From: Marinifilum breve
Lineage (GTDB): Bacteria > Bacteroidota > Bacteroidia > Bacteroidales > Marinifilaceae
Assembly: GCF_003202155.1 (NCBI RefSeq)
Contig: NZ_QFLI01000017.1
Coordinates: 1-34,523 of the forward strand
Direction of reading: 5' to 3'
DNA length: 34,523 bases
The notes under the pieces were generated by a model. It made no database searches. It saw only the letters and a list, made by a program, of their open reading frames with translations, and was not told the DNA's origin. The translations under genes were made by a program, and so were the position numbers. Below are positions 1-7,227 of this stretch, in pieces (the first letter of the stretch is position 1; each line of letters begins with the position of its first letter).

Positions 1-2
1 AA

Positions 3-1907
3 GTAGACCGAAGTATACACGAGCATGTGGCATTAGGAAAAACCATTGTAGAAAACAAATGGATGAAATACGATCATGCAGGACGCTTAACCAAGGTGGA
101 GTTGGCATACAGTGGAGCAGTAAACAAAACACGAAGCACCATTGCCGAAATGCTTTACGATGAGTTGGGACAGTTAGAAACCAAAAAGTTAACAAAAGCA
201 GGTCGAAACCTTGATTACAAGTACAACATCAGGGGTTGGCTTACTCAAATGAATGCCTACAGGCAATCAGGCGGATCGGGCAGAGGCTATGACGAATTTG
301 GTTTTGCCCTGAATTACCAATCCGGCTCTACAACATTTGGCGGAGAAGATCAGTTTAACGGGAATATTGGCAGCATGGAATGGTGGAGCAAGGTAAGCGG
401 AGTGAGCAATCATCGCCAGGCCTATGGCTACACCTACGATGCACTAAACCGCATTAGCAAAGCCGATTTTAAAACCTACAGTTCAGGCTGGAGCGATGCT
501 TCGGGTTATGATGTAACAGGCATTACCTACGACCTGAACGGAAATATAATGAGTCTGAACCGTTACGACAAAGGCAACCACATCGATCAATTGGGCTATG
601 GCTACAATGGTAACCAGTTAAGTTTTGTGAACGATGGCAAAGATGATAACAAAGGATTCAAGGAATTATCGTCTACCAGCCTGGAATATTCGTACGATGC
701 CAATGGCAACATGACAAGGGACGACAACAAGAAGATCTCAGACATTGATTACAACCTGTTGAACCTGCCGGAGTTTGTAGAGAAGAAAGATGCCGCCGAC
801 AAGGTAAGAAACCTTGCCTATGCCTACGATGCATCGGGTGTAAAACTTGAAAATCGTTTGCCGGACAGCAAGAAATTACAATATTGTACTAACTTTGTGT
901 ACGAGAATGGCTCTTTGAAATACATCTTGAATGATGAAGGCAAGCTGAATGTTGGAGACGGTAGCAATACCTACCAGTTCTTTGTAAAAGATCATTTGGG
1001 CAATACACGCCTGTCGGTGCGTGAAAGTGGAGAGGTAGAGGAATTAAATCATTACTACCCCTTTGGAATGCGCATAAACATGTCTGACAGCAAGACTGAT
1101 GCAGACCAAAAGTATTTGTACAACGGTAAGGAGTTGCAGGAAGAGACGGACTGGTTGGATTATGGGGCGAGGATGTATGATGCTAGTTTGGGGCGTTGGC
1201 ATGTGATAGATCCACTAACAGAAAAGGCATTTGATTGGACTCCTTATAGATATTCGTTTAATAATCCAATTAGATTTATTGATCCTGACGGGATGTTTGA
1301 AGTTGATAAAGAGACTGCAAAAAAATATCCAGATTTAGTTAAGTTTTTACAGGGTATGTTAGAAGCATGGAATAATAAGTCTGATGAATTTAAACAAGCT
1401 TTTTATGATACAAGTGGTTTGACTTCTGAACAAACAACAGAAATGTTAACTTATGGGAAGGGGCCTAAATTGGAGGTTACTGAATTAGATAAGGATACTA
1501 ATAATGACGGTAAGATCGACCGGAAAGTTAATGGAACTACTTCCATAAAAAAAAATCGTCAAACAGGAGAATTAAAAAATGCTGCAGATGGTCAAGGACT
1601 CATTAGGTTAGATAATGATGTTGTTGGAATGTTGGAGAATTCTAAAAGTGATAATGATAAGTGGGTTGGTGGAATAATGGTTGAATCAACTCTTTATCAT
1701 GAAGGAACTCATTTTGGTAACGTTAAAACTTCAGGAACAAGAAATGGAACTTATACAGAATCAGGTAAAGCTTTTGAGAGAAAGGCTTATGGAAGAGATG
1801 TTGGACGTTCAAATGTTAATAAGTTTCGTAAAAAAACTCCTGTTTCTACCTCTTCAACAGGAATTGTGAATCCAATAGTTCTTCCTTTAAACTTAATAAT
1901 TGATTAA
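3..1907 (+). CDS. RHS/YD-repeat protein, 5'-partial, with HExxH toxin-like tip
   Basis: The frame is open to the left window edge, so the true start lies upstream; the GTG at 27 is internal. About 634 residues are visible. Visible residues ~1-365 are YD-type repeats with recurrent Y-D-x-N-G-N motifs, and ~370-430 form the RHS-associated core end, with [17 protein letters not shown] and a closing DPDG. The last ~205 residues are a separate tip. It has an EF-hand-like loop ([11 protein letters not shown], nt 1488-1520) and a zinc-peptidase-like H-E-G-T-H (nt 1698-1712). Known RHS proteins form a shell that encloses a C-terminal toxin. I infer a metallopeptidase-like effector delivered outside the cell, but the enzyme family is not recognised. 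DNA of the tip is visibly more AT-rich than the core, as expected for an exchangeable cassette. The next gene starts 1 nt after the stop. Confidence 0.85.
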   Translation, partial: VDRSIHEHVALGKTIVENKWMKYDHAGRLTKVELAYSGAVNKTRSTIAEMLYDELGQLETKKLTKAGRNLDYKYNIRGWLTQMNAYRQSGGSGRGYDEFGFALNYQSGSTTFGGEDQFNGNIGSMEWWSKVSGVSNHRQAYGYTYDALNRISKADFKTYSSGWSDASGYDVTGITYDLNGNIMSLNRYDKGNHIDQLGYGYNGNQLSFVNDGKDDNKGFKELSSTSLEYSYDANGNMTRDDNKKISDIDYNLLNLPEFVEKKDAADKVRNLAYAYDASGVKLENRLPDSKKLQYCTNFVYENGSLKYILNDEGKLNVGDGSNTYQFFVKDHLGNTRLSVRESGEVEELNHYYPFGMRINMSDSKTDADQKYLYNGKELQEETDWLDYGARMYDASLGRWHVIDPLTEKAFDWTPYRYSFNNPIRFIDPDGMFEVDKETAKKYPDLVKFLQGMLEAWNNKSDEFKQAFYDTSGLTSEQTTEMLTYGKGPKLEVTELDKDTNNDGKIDRKVNGTTSIKKNRQTGELKNAADGQGLIRLDNDVVGMLENSKSDNDKWVGGIMVESTLYHEGTHFGNVKTSGTRNGTYTESGKAFERKAYGRDVGRSNVNKFRKKTPVSTSSTGIVNPIVLPLNLIID

Positions 1908-1908
1908 A

Positions 1909-2409
1909 ATGAGATTATATATATTGGTTATTTTTATAATGTTGTTTTCATCTGTTGTTTTTTCTCAGCAGGAAAAATGTGTATTTTTTAAACTAGTTAA
2001 CACTTCTATTAAAAATGAAAATTTAAACTTGAAGATGTCTATAGAAAATACGGGGGATACAAGTTTAATTGTCTATAAGCCAAGTCTAGAAGCAATTTGT
2101 TTGAGTATTCTGAAGGTTTCATTAATAGATATAGAAAGTGGGGAAATTTATGATGTCTTTCCATGTGAAGAAGTAATTGACTTAGACGGTATAAAAGTGA
2201 ATTATAAAGATTTCATTTGTTTGAATTCTCATGAAATATTTGCAGTTAATTTGTCTTTCTCTTTGAATGACATAGTTCCATATTTGATGAAAAATAAGAA
2301 GTATTCAATTAGGAGTAAATTTTTGTTATCTGGTGTAGATTTCTATCCTAAGAAAGAGGGCTTAGTTCAAAGTGATTTAATTTCAAACAAGCTTCCAATT
2401 TTTTATTAA
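1909..2409 (+). CDS. Small exported protein, candidate immunity partner
   Basis: This encodes a 166-residue protein from the ATG at 1909. An in-frame TTG at 1900 would overlap the upstream gene and is less likely. Residues 1-20 form a hydrophobic signal peptide ending in V-F-S-Q, so export to the periplasm is expected. The mature part looks all-beta, with E-N-T-G-D and alternating hydrophobic residues, and resembles an Ig-like fold; no family was recognised. It begins immediately after an RHS gene whose tip carries an HExxH motif. In polymorphic toxin systems that position is normally held by the immunity gene, so a periplasmic neutraliser of that tip is a reasonable inference. A REP-like element with a terminator hairpin starts 1 nt after the stop codon. 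Composition is AT-rich like the tip, which suggests that tip and partner travel together. Confidence 0.75.
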   Translation: MRLYILVIFIMLFSSVVFSQQEKCVFFKLVNTSIKNENLNLKMSIENTGDTSLIVYKPSLEAICLSILKVSLIDIESGEIYDVFPCEEVIDLDGIKVNYKDFICLNSHEIFAVNLSFSLNDIVPYLMKNKKYSIRSKFLLSGVDFYPKKEGLVQSDLISNKLPIFY

Positions 2410-2410
2410 T

Positions 2411-2526
2411 CCCAGATAGTCCGAGTTGACTGTTAGTTCGAGCGTCTCGCTCGGATTCTGCGCAGCAGTAAATTAAGAAATAGGATACAACCCACTTGCA
2501 TTTAGAATGTGAGTGGGTTTATTTTT
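2411..2526 (+). repeat. REP-like element, copy A
   Basis: This is a composite element. It starts with cccagat, then has a short hairpin CGAGCG-tct-CGCTCG and a second hairpin CTGC-gca-GCAG. An AT-rich spacer follows, then a long hairpin built on AACCCACT/AGTGGGTT with a T-rich tail. The long hairpin contains two pairs that are G-U wobbles only if the plus strand is transcribed. It can therefore act as a terminator for the gene just upstream. Related copies are at 2834, 3138, ~3950, 27611 and 27733. Confidence 0.85.
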
Positions 2527-2959
2527 ATAAAAGAGTTTGTAATTTAGTTTTGGTAATAAAAGCGTCGAGAAATGCATATACCATTTTCTTTTCTTCGGGT
2601 TTCATTTTATCGACTTCTTCAATTCGTTTCAGCATCTCCTTATTTATGAGCTTTTCAGATGTACCTACCAAATAATCCAAAGAAACTTCGAATACATCAG
2701 CCATGCGCTTGGCAATGTCAATAGATGGAACTGCATCACCACGTTCATAGCGTCCTACAATCTCACGAGAAACCTGAATTTGTTTAGCTAGTTCACTTTG
2801 CGACCATCCTTTTTGTTTTCTCAGTTCTGTACCCCCAGATAGCGCGAGTTTATGCAGACCGCTAGTTCGAGTCTGTGACTCGGACTCTGCGCAGCAGAAA
2901 ATCAGGAAATAAAATATAACCCACTTGCATTTAAAATGTGAGTGGGTTTTTTCGTTCAT
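2525..2959 (-). CDS. XRE-family HTH regulator with REP-derived N-terminus
   Basis: The open frame gives 144 residues. From residue ~45 to the end it is a standard Cro/C1-type HTH protein: LRKQKGWSQSELAKQI, then S-R-E-I-V-G-R-Y-E-R-G, ending in the SLDYLVG segment typical of Bacteroidota XRE regulators, followed by a helical tail. The first ~43 residues are translated from REP copy B read backwards and match no HTH protein I know. The native start codon has therefore been lost and replaced by repeat DNA. The DNA-binding domain looks complete, so the product may still work if translation starts within the repeat; otherwise this is a pseudogene. It is transcribed opposite to its neighbours, and its 3' end abuts copy A. 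Confidence 0.6.
   Translation of the reverse strand: MNEKTHSHFKCKWVIFYFLIFCCAESESQTRTSGLHKLALSGGTELRKQKGWSQSELAKQIQVSREIVGRYERGDAVPSIDIAKRMADVFEVSLDYLVGTSEKLINKEMLKRIEEVDKMKPEEKKMVYAFLDAFITKTKLQTLL
2834..2952 (+). repeat. REP-like element, copy B, inside the XRE gene
   Basis: Same layout as copy A, but the inner hairpin reads CGAGTC-tgt-GACTCG. Both arms have changed relative to copy A, so pairing is preserved. The second hairpin CTGC-gca-GCAG and the terminator-like AACCCACT/AGTGGGTT hairpin are present. It occupies the 5' end of the minus-strand XRE gene and supplies its first codons. Confidence 0.85.
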
Positions 2960-2965
2960 TATTTT

Positions 2966-3136
2966 TTAATTGCCATAAGCTTGTCTTGCTTTAAAATCTC
3001 TAATTGCTAAGTCCAGAAACCTAACTACCATTTGCTTGGTATCTCCATTCATCTCCTGAATAACTTGGAATTTATTAAAGAAGTCTTTGAACTTTTTGTT
3101 GGTCAGCATTGCATTAATAATTTTAAGAATAGTTTG
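2966..3136 (-). pseudogene. Remnant of an XRE-type regulator C-terminus
   Basis: On the minus strand there is an open frame of 56 codons and a stop, bounded by REP copies B and C. It has no plausible start. It contains T-I-L-K-I-I-N-A-M-L-T-N-K-K-F-K-D-F-F, which resembles the helical tail after the HTH domain of Bacteroidota XRE regulators (compare D-A-F-I-T-K-T-K-L in the neighbouring gene). It then runs to RQAYGN and a stop. The 5' part, where the HTH domain would lie, is missing at the boundary with copy C. I read it as a gene fragment left between repeat insertions or rearrangements. The family assignment rests on a short stretch and is tentative. Confidence 0.4.
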
Positions 3137-3137
3137 C

Positions 3138-3259
3138 CCCAGATGGCGCGAGTATATGCTGCCCGCTAGTTCGAGCGTTTCGCTCGGACTCTGCGTAGCA
3201 GGTCATCGGAAAGTAAAATACAACCCACTTGCATTTAAAAATGTGAGTGGGTTTTTTCT
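3138..3259 (+). repeat. REP-like element, copy C
   Basis: Has the cccagatggcgcgag leader, the inner hairpin CGAGCG-ttt-CGCTCG, the second hairpin CTGC-gta-GCAG, and the terminator-like AACCCACT/AGTGGGTT hairpin with a run of six T. It lies about 90 bp upstream of the RAYT transposase gene. Confidence 0.85.
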
Positions 3260-3347
3260 TGCAAAGCAGAAGACCGATCAACAATTATTTCTATGCAAAA
3301 TAAACTACTTTCTTTACCTTCAAAGAAGAATCTAAGAAAGGAATGTT

Positions 3348-3893
3348 TTGAGTCGGAAATATAAATTCAATAACAAAGAAGGATTGTACTTTGTAAGTTT
3401 TGCAACGGTTTATTGGATTGATGTATTTGTGCGAGAGCAATATTTTTCAGTCATTGTTGAGAGTTTGAAATATTGTTGCAAGAAAAAAGGAATGTGTCTT
3501 TTTGCTTATTGTATTATGCCTAGTCATTTGCATTTTATTTTTAATGATGGAGATTCTAATCCGGGAAAATTGTTGAAGGAATTTAAAGTTTATTCATCAA
3601 AGCAAATTCAAAAAATGATAGAGGAAAATCCACAGGAAAGTAGAAAAGAGTGGCTGCTTTGGATGATGAAAAGGGCAGGTAAAAAAAATAGTAATATAAC
3701 ACATGGGCAATTTTGGCAGCAAAATAATCATCCTATAGAATTGTGGAGTAATAAAGTAATAACTGAAAAGTTGAACTATATTCATAATAATCCTATAGAA
3801 GCTGGTTTTGTTGAAGAGGCACATCACTGGAAATATAGTAGTGCGAAGAATTATGCAGGTGAAAAAGGACAGGTTCAAGTTGTATTGTTATAA
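3348..3893 (+). CDS. REP-associated tyrosine transposase (RAYT), IS200-like Y1 family
   Basis: This is a 181-residue Y1 HUH single-strand transposase. The HUH motif is H60-L-H62 in MPSHLHFIF, and the catalytic tyrosine is probably Y144 in L-N-Y-I-H-N-N-P, a signature of the RAYT group. The start is a TTG at 3348 preceded by AAGGA; the ATG at 3343 is in another frame and stops after two codons. RAYTs are single-copy domesticated transposases thought to spread REP hairpins. Here the gene lies between REP copy C upstream and an inverted REP pair downstream, the classic arrangement. Length and motifs look intact, so it is probably active or recently so. The products of such genes cut and join single-stranded REP DNA; the target site in this genome is not determined. 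Confidence 0.9.
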   Translation: MSRKYKFNNKEGLYFVSFATVYWIDVFVREQYFSVIVESLKYCCKKKGMCLFAYCIMPSHLHFIFNDGDSNPGKLLKEFKVYSSKQIQKMIEENPQESRKEWLLWMMKRAGKKNSNITHGQFWQQNNHPIELWSNKVITEKLNYIHNNPIEAGFVEEAHHWKYSSAKNYAGEKGQVQVVLL

Positions 3894-3898
3894 ATTAC

Positions 3899-3940
3899 CG
3901 ACTGCTTCGCAGAGCACGAGCGAAAGACGCTCGCGCTAGC
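3899..3940 (-). repeat. Inverted REP core, copy D1
   Basis: Read on the minus strand this gives gctagcgcgagcg, an inner hairpin GAGCG/CGCTC, and CTGC-gaa-GCAG. It is the REP core in the opposite orientation to all other copies, without the terminator-like half. It begins 6 nt after the RAYT stop codon and, with D2, forms a BIME-like inverted pair. Confidence 0.75.
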
Positions 3941-3949
3941 TTTTAGACT

Positions 3950-4063
3950 CTACTGGTTCAAATTTATATTTCTAATTCAAGCGTTCCACTCGTATCTAAT
4001 TTTCGAAGAAAATAATTTAAACACAACCCACTTGCATGTAAAAATGTAAGTGGGTTTATTTCT
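3950..4063 (+). repeat. Degenerate REP-like element, copy D2
   Basis: Its middle (cactcgtatct, then gaaaataatttaa) closely matches copy F at 27733. The inner hairpin is decayed. The terminator-like hairpin is intact: AACCCACTTGCAT pairs with ATGTAAGTGGGTT, where one wobble of the other copies has become a Watson-Crick pair. The left boundary is approximate. Confidence 0.7.
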
Positions 4064-4208
4064 TGTACTTCCTGCCTTCTCACTCGCTGCCATAAAAAAA
4101 TCAAAGCAATCCTTTCCTGAGGAATTCTTGTTTTAAATTAAGTCAACCAACATGCGAAAGATAATTTTCTTAATGAATTGATAATAAGTTTAAAATCATT
4201 AAAAATAA

Positions 4209-4262
4209 TTTTGGTTTGTAAATCAAAAGGTTTTAAATTGATTAATGTTTATTAAACCAAAA
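4209..4262. promoter_or_regulatory. Nested inverted repeat upstream of the helical protein gene
   Basis: TTTTGGTTT (4209-4217) is the exact inverse of AAACCAAAA (4254-4262). Inside them ATCAA (4222-4226) mirrors TTGAT (4238-4242). It ends 10 nt before the ATG at 4273, so it could be an operator or a 5' leader hairpin. AT-rich DNA makes such repeats by chance more often. Confidence 0.35.
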
Positions 4263-4272
4263 AAATAATACA

Positions 4273-4926
4273 ATGTATACTACTTTTAATGAAAACATGG
4301 AAAAGCATCGCATTCTACTTTGGAATGCTTCCGCAGATGCAAGTATTCAACCTCGTTTGGCTCTTTATGGCTACACACCCGAAAAATTACAGGAAGGCCA
4401 AAAACTGTGGGAACAAACCAATACCTATGGTCAGCTGCAAGACAAAGAAAAAGACGAGCAAAAGGCAGCTACCAACAAGTTCAACGAAAACTGGCAACAG
4501 TCCATTTCCGAAATCAAAAGATTTAAAAAACTGGCTCGCTTGGTATTCGATAATGATCCCAATGCATGGAACATGCTAAAGCTTGATAGCCTAAACATAT
4601 CCAAATTTGCCGATTGGTATGCCGATACCGATTTGGTATACACCAATATTTTGGAACACGAAGAGTGGATCATCAGCATGCAAGGCTTTGGTTACAGCAA
4701 AGAAAGTATAACAGCCATGCAGAGCAAGTTGCACAACTTAAAAGCACTACAACAAACCAAGCAGCAAGAAATTGGTGATGCACAACAAGCTACCGATCAA
4801 AAATGGAACTCATACAATCAATTAAAAGATTTTTGTTACAAATTGCGCGAAATAGCCAAAATAGAGTTTGAAAACGATCCTCAACTACTCGAAAAATTAG
4901 GCATTCTGGTTCGTTCCAATGCATAA
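4273..4926 (+). CDS. Helical protein with two diverged copies of one domain
   Basis: This encodes 217 residues with no signal peptide, membrane segment or cysteine cluster, so a cytoplasmic, mainly alpha-helical protein is likely. It has an internal duplication. Residues ~30-105 (YGYTPEKLQEGQKL ... F-D-N-D-P-N-A-W-N-M-L-K-L) align with ~135-212 (FGYSKESITAMQSKL ... F-E-N-D-P-Q-L-L-E-K-L-G-I). In both halves a G-Y-(T/S) start is followed by a long Q/K-rich helix, a second helix with R/K-L/I-A-(R/K), and a closing N-D-P turn. I do not recognise a named family, though similar uncharacterised proteins occur in Bacteroidota. It stands alone between intergenic regions, with its own terminator and a possible operator, so it is probably monocistronic. 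The function is unknown. Confidence 0.8.
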   Translation: MYTTFNENMEKHRILLWNASADASIQPRLALYGYTPEKLQEGQKLWEQTNTYGQLQDKEKDEQKAATNKFNENWQQSISEIKRFKKLARLVFDNDPNAWNMLKLDSLNISKFADWYADTDLVYTNILEHEEWIISMQGFGYSKESITAMQSKLHNLKALQQTKQQEIGDAQQATDQKWNSYNQLKDFCYKLREIAKIEFENDPQLLEKLGILVRSNA

Positions 4927-4947
4927 TATTAACGCGATAAAAACATT

Positions 4948-4978
4948 TGCCGATTCAAAAAGAGTCGGCATTTTTTTT
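4948..4978 (+). terminator. Rho-independent terminator
   Basis: Stem TGCCGATTC/GAGTCGGCA (one wobble) with an AAAAA loop and a run of eight T. It sits about 20 nt after the stop of the gene ending at 4926. Confidence 0.9.
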
Positions 4979-6166
4979 GGAATAAATGAAAGCATAATCC
5001 ACTTCCTGCAATTCCTGATTTGTAAGCAGGAATTATTGAGAAGAAGGTTTCCACACAGAAATAGCAAAACCAAACATTGTTGTGATTGTTTGGTAATCAG
5101 AAATATAAAATTACCATTCTGAATTCATAAATGAGCATTCTGAAATGCCAAATTAACGTACTGAAATTCCACTTTATTCACCTGAATTCATAAACCAAGC
5201 GGAAGAAATCAAAAAACACCATTCTGAAATTCTACTTTAACAGGAAGAAATGACACAATGGCAGTCAGATATCATTCCTAACCATTCTGAAATAACACAA
5301 TGTCAGGTTAAATAGGTCTACCATAAGTTTGTTCGGGAGAAATTCTAATAATTGTTTTCCAATAGATAGAAGGTATTAGGTGAATCAATTGATTTGCTTT
5401 GAATATTCTACTTCTTGTTTATTGTACTTTAATGTTTTTAGCAGCTTACTTCTCAGACCTAATACAAACAACTACCATTTATTGAATTATTATTTAATTC
5501 TATTTCCCCTAAATGTATTCATTGATTTTCATGTTTAAGTTAATTGCATTGTGAATCGTTTTATTCTGCAATTAAAAATATATGATTAAAGAAATGAAAG
5601 AATTTTAAGGGTAATTAGAATAATATTTATTTCATCTAAAATTATATTGGTTAAATGTGTTAATGTTTACCTAATGAGATGCTTATGTTATTATTGTACT
5701 TGTCTGACAATTAATGTTATTTCATTTTGTTTGTAGAAATTGCCATGTTGTATTTTTTTGAAAACACATTAAAAATCAATATAAATAAGAGTTTACTGTA
5801 AAAATAAATGAATCTATAGGGTTACCTTTTTAGAATTTAAAGAATACATAAATAAGTGCTATTAAAAACTACATTGGTTTGATTTAATTTAGTAGTCTGC
5901 TTGTTTAAAAATTATAATAAGATAAGTGAATTCAATAAATAATATTCAAAAAAGATAAAAGTCTATAGGTGTGCTTATGATTAAATTAGTTTTGAATGGT
6001 ATTAATTAAAAGATAGGTAAGAAATAATTTAGTTAATAATTGTAAAAAAGAAATAAATGATAGTTTGTCGTATTGCGTCTGCTTTTGGTACAGCGTGAAA
6101 TACTATAGATAAAAGTGATTTTAGGATAGTAATTAAAAATAAAACTTAATAACAACAAATAGTAAC
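4979..6166. other. AT-rich intergenic region, no gene seen
   Basis: Roughly 1.2 kb with no credible coding frame. The first part contains the degenerate short repeats listed separately. From about 5330 on it is very AT-rich. It lies directly upstream of the 11-gene fibre run and so should hold that operon's promoter. A TAGTTTTG at 5987-5994 fits the Bacteroidota -7 consensus TAnnTTTG, but no TTTG lies at the expected upstream distance, so I do not call a promoter. Confidence 0.6.
5120..5312. repeat. Degenerate ~20-bp short tandem repeats
   Basis: Units such as cattctgaaat, ggaagaaatgacacaatg and gtcagatatcatt recur every 19-23 bp with many changes. The same vocabulary appears at 27940-28110. 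There is no constant repeat with unique spacers, so it is not CRISPR. Confidence 0.55.
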
Positions 6167-7216
6167 ATGAAATATGGAATTATAGGCATGTTTATCATGC
6201 TGTTGCCGTTTAATTTATGGGCTCAGTTAACAGATACCGGTAACAAGGTAGGAGTGGGAATTACAAAACCTGAAACAAAGCTACATATTAAAAGTAGTAT
6301 TGCTCCATCGGATATCTTCCCTCCATCATTGCATAATGATTATTACCTGAACAAAGATTATGATGTTCTTTATCTGCAGCGTTCTTCAAATAGTCTTATT
6401 GGACCATCTGTATTCCTAAAGGGTACTAACAATGGAAATAGTTATTCAGCCCGTTTAGCACTCTTATCTGCAGGAGGAGCCAATAGTAATTTGTCATTCT
6501 TAACGAGTACAAATAATGGTTATAAACAACAAGAGGTAATGCGATTAACTTATGATGGTAATCTTGGAATAGGTACAACTTCTGTTGATGCCAGATTGAA
6601 AATTAATGGCGAAAACTCCTTTGATGCCAGTCATATTGCAAATAACCAAGACCTAATATTACTGAAATCACCAGACCCTGGGAATGGTGGATACTTTTCA
6701 GGGATTACTTGGCAAATAGGGAGTAGAAGAAGAGCTTCAATTGTGGCAACAAGAGAGCACGATGATACGGATTTTGTGGGTCTTGCTTTTTTTACTCAAG
6801 GTACCGATGGTCCAGGTCCAATGTATGAAAGCATGCGAATTACACGAAGTGGGAATTTAGGAGTTGGAATAAAGAATCCTTCTGAAAAACTGCATGTTGC
6901 TGGAACCATTCGTGCAGAAGAGATAAAAGTGCAAGCTCAAACCGCCGATTTCGTTTTTGAAGATGACTACCATTTAAAAGACCTTTCCGAGGTAGAAGAA
7001 TTCATTAATACAAACAAGCATTTACCGGATATACCATCGGCCAAGCAAATGGAAGAGAATGGCGTTGGTTTGGCTGAGATGAACAAGCTGCTTTTGCAAA
7101 AGGTGGAGGAGTTGACGCTCTATGTTATTGAATTGAGAAAAGAGAACTTAAAAAATAAAACTGAATTTGAATCTAAATTATCAGAAATAGAAAAGAAACT
7201 AACGACTCAAAACTAA
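6167..7216 (+). CDS. Fibre-like exported protein 1
   Basis: This encodes 349 residues. The signal peptide is 1-20, ending L-W-A-Q. Three G-[VIL]-G motifs of the fibre type occur near residues 26, 131 and 228; the last leads into K-L-H-V-A-G-T-I-R-A-E-E-I-K-V. The C-terminal module starts at ~258 with TADFVFEDDY, continues N-K-H-L-P-D-I-P-S-A-K-Q-M and ends in LLLQKVEELTLY, followed by a ~45-residue coiled coil. The G-I-G-T-x-x-P pattern is known from Bacteroidota proteins annotated as tail-fibre-like. The N-terminal body is a beta-rich stretch of unknown ligand. It is the first gene of the long run, behind a 1.2-kb gene-free region, and gene 2 follows after 11 nt. A surface or secreted trimeric fibre is inferred. 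Confidence 0.85.
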   Translation: MKYGIIGMFIMLLPFNLWAQLTDTGNKVGVGITKPETKLHIKSSIAPSDIFPPSLHNDYYLNKDYDVLYLQRSSNSLIGPSVFLKGTNNGNSYSARLALLSAGGANSNLSFLTSTNNGYKQQEVMRLTYDGNLGIGTTSVDARLKINGENSFDASHIANNQDLILLKSPDPGNGGYFSGITWQIGSRRRASIVATREHDDTDFVGLAFFTQGTDGPGPMYESMRITRSGNLGVGIKNPSEKLHVAGTIRAEEIKVQAQTADFVFEDDYHLKDLSEVEEFINTNKHLPDIPSAKQMEENGVGLAEMNKLLLQKVEELTLYVIELRKENLKNKTEFESKLSEIEKKLTTQN

Positions 7217-7227
7217 TATAAGTATCT

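Noticed and set aside
3087-3335. 82-codon open frame on the plus strand
   Set aside because: It runs through the XRE remnant and REP copy C; its sequence is translated repeat DNA.
4919-5122. 67-codon open frame after the helical protein gene
   Set aside because: It crosses a clear Rho-independent terminator and has no coding character.
5120-5312. CRISPR array
   Set aside because: Repeats are degenerate, of uneven spacing, without unique spacers, and no cas gene is nearby.
5987-5994. TAGTTTTG as a Bacteroidota -7 promoter box
   Set aside because: No TTTG element lies about 19-21 bp upstream, and AT-rich DNA gives such matches often.
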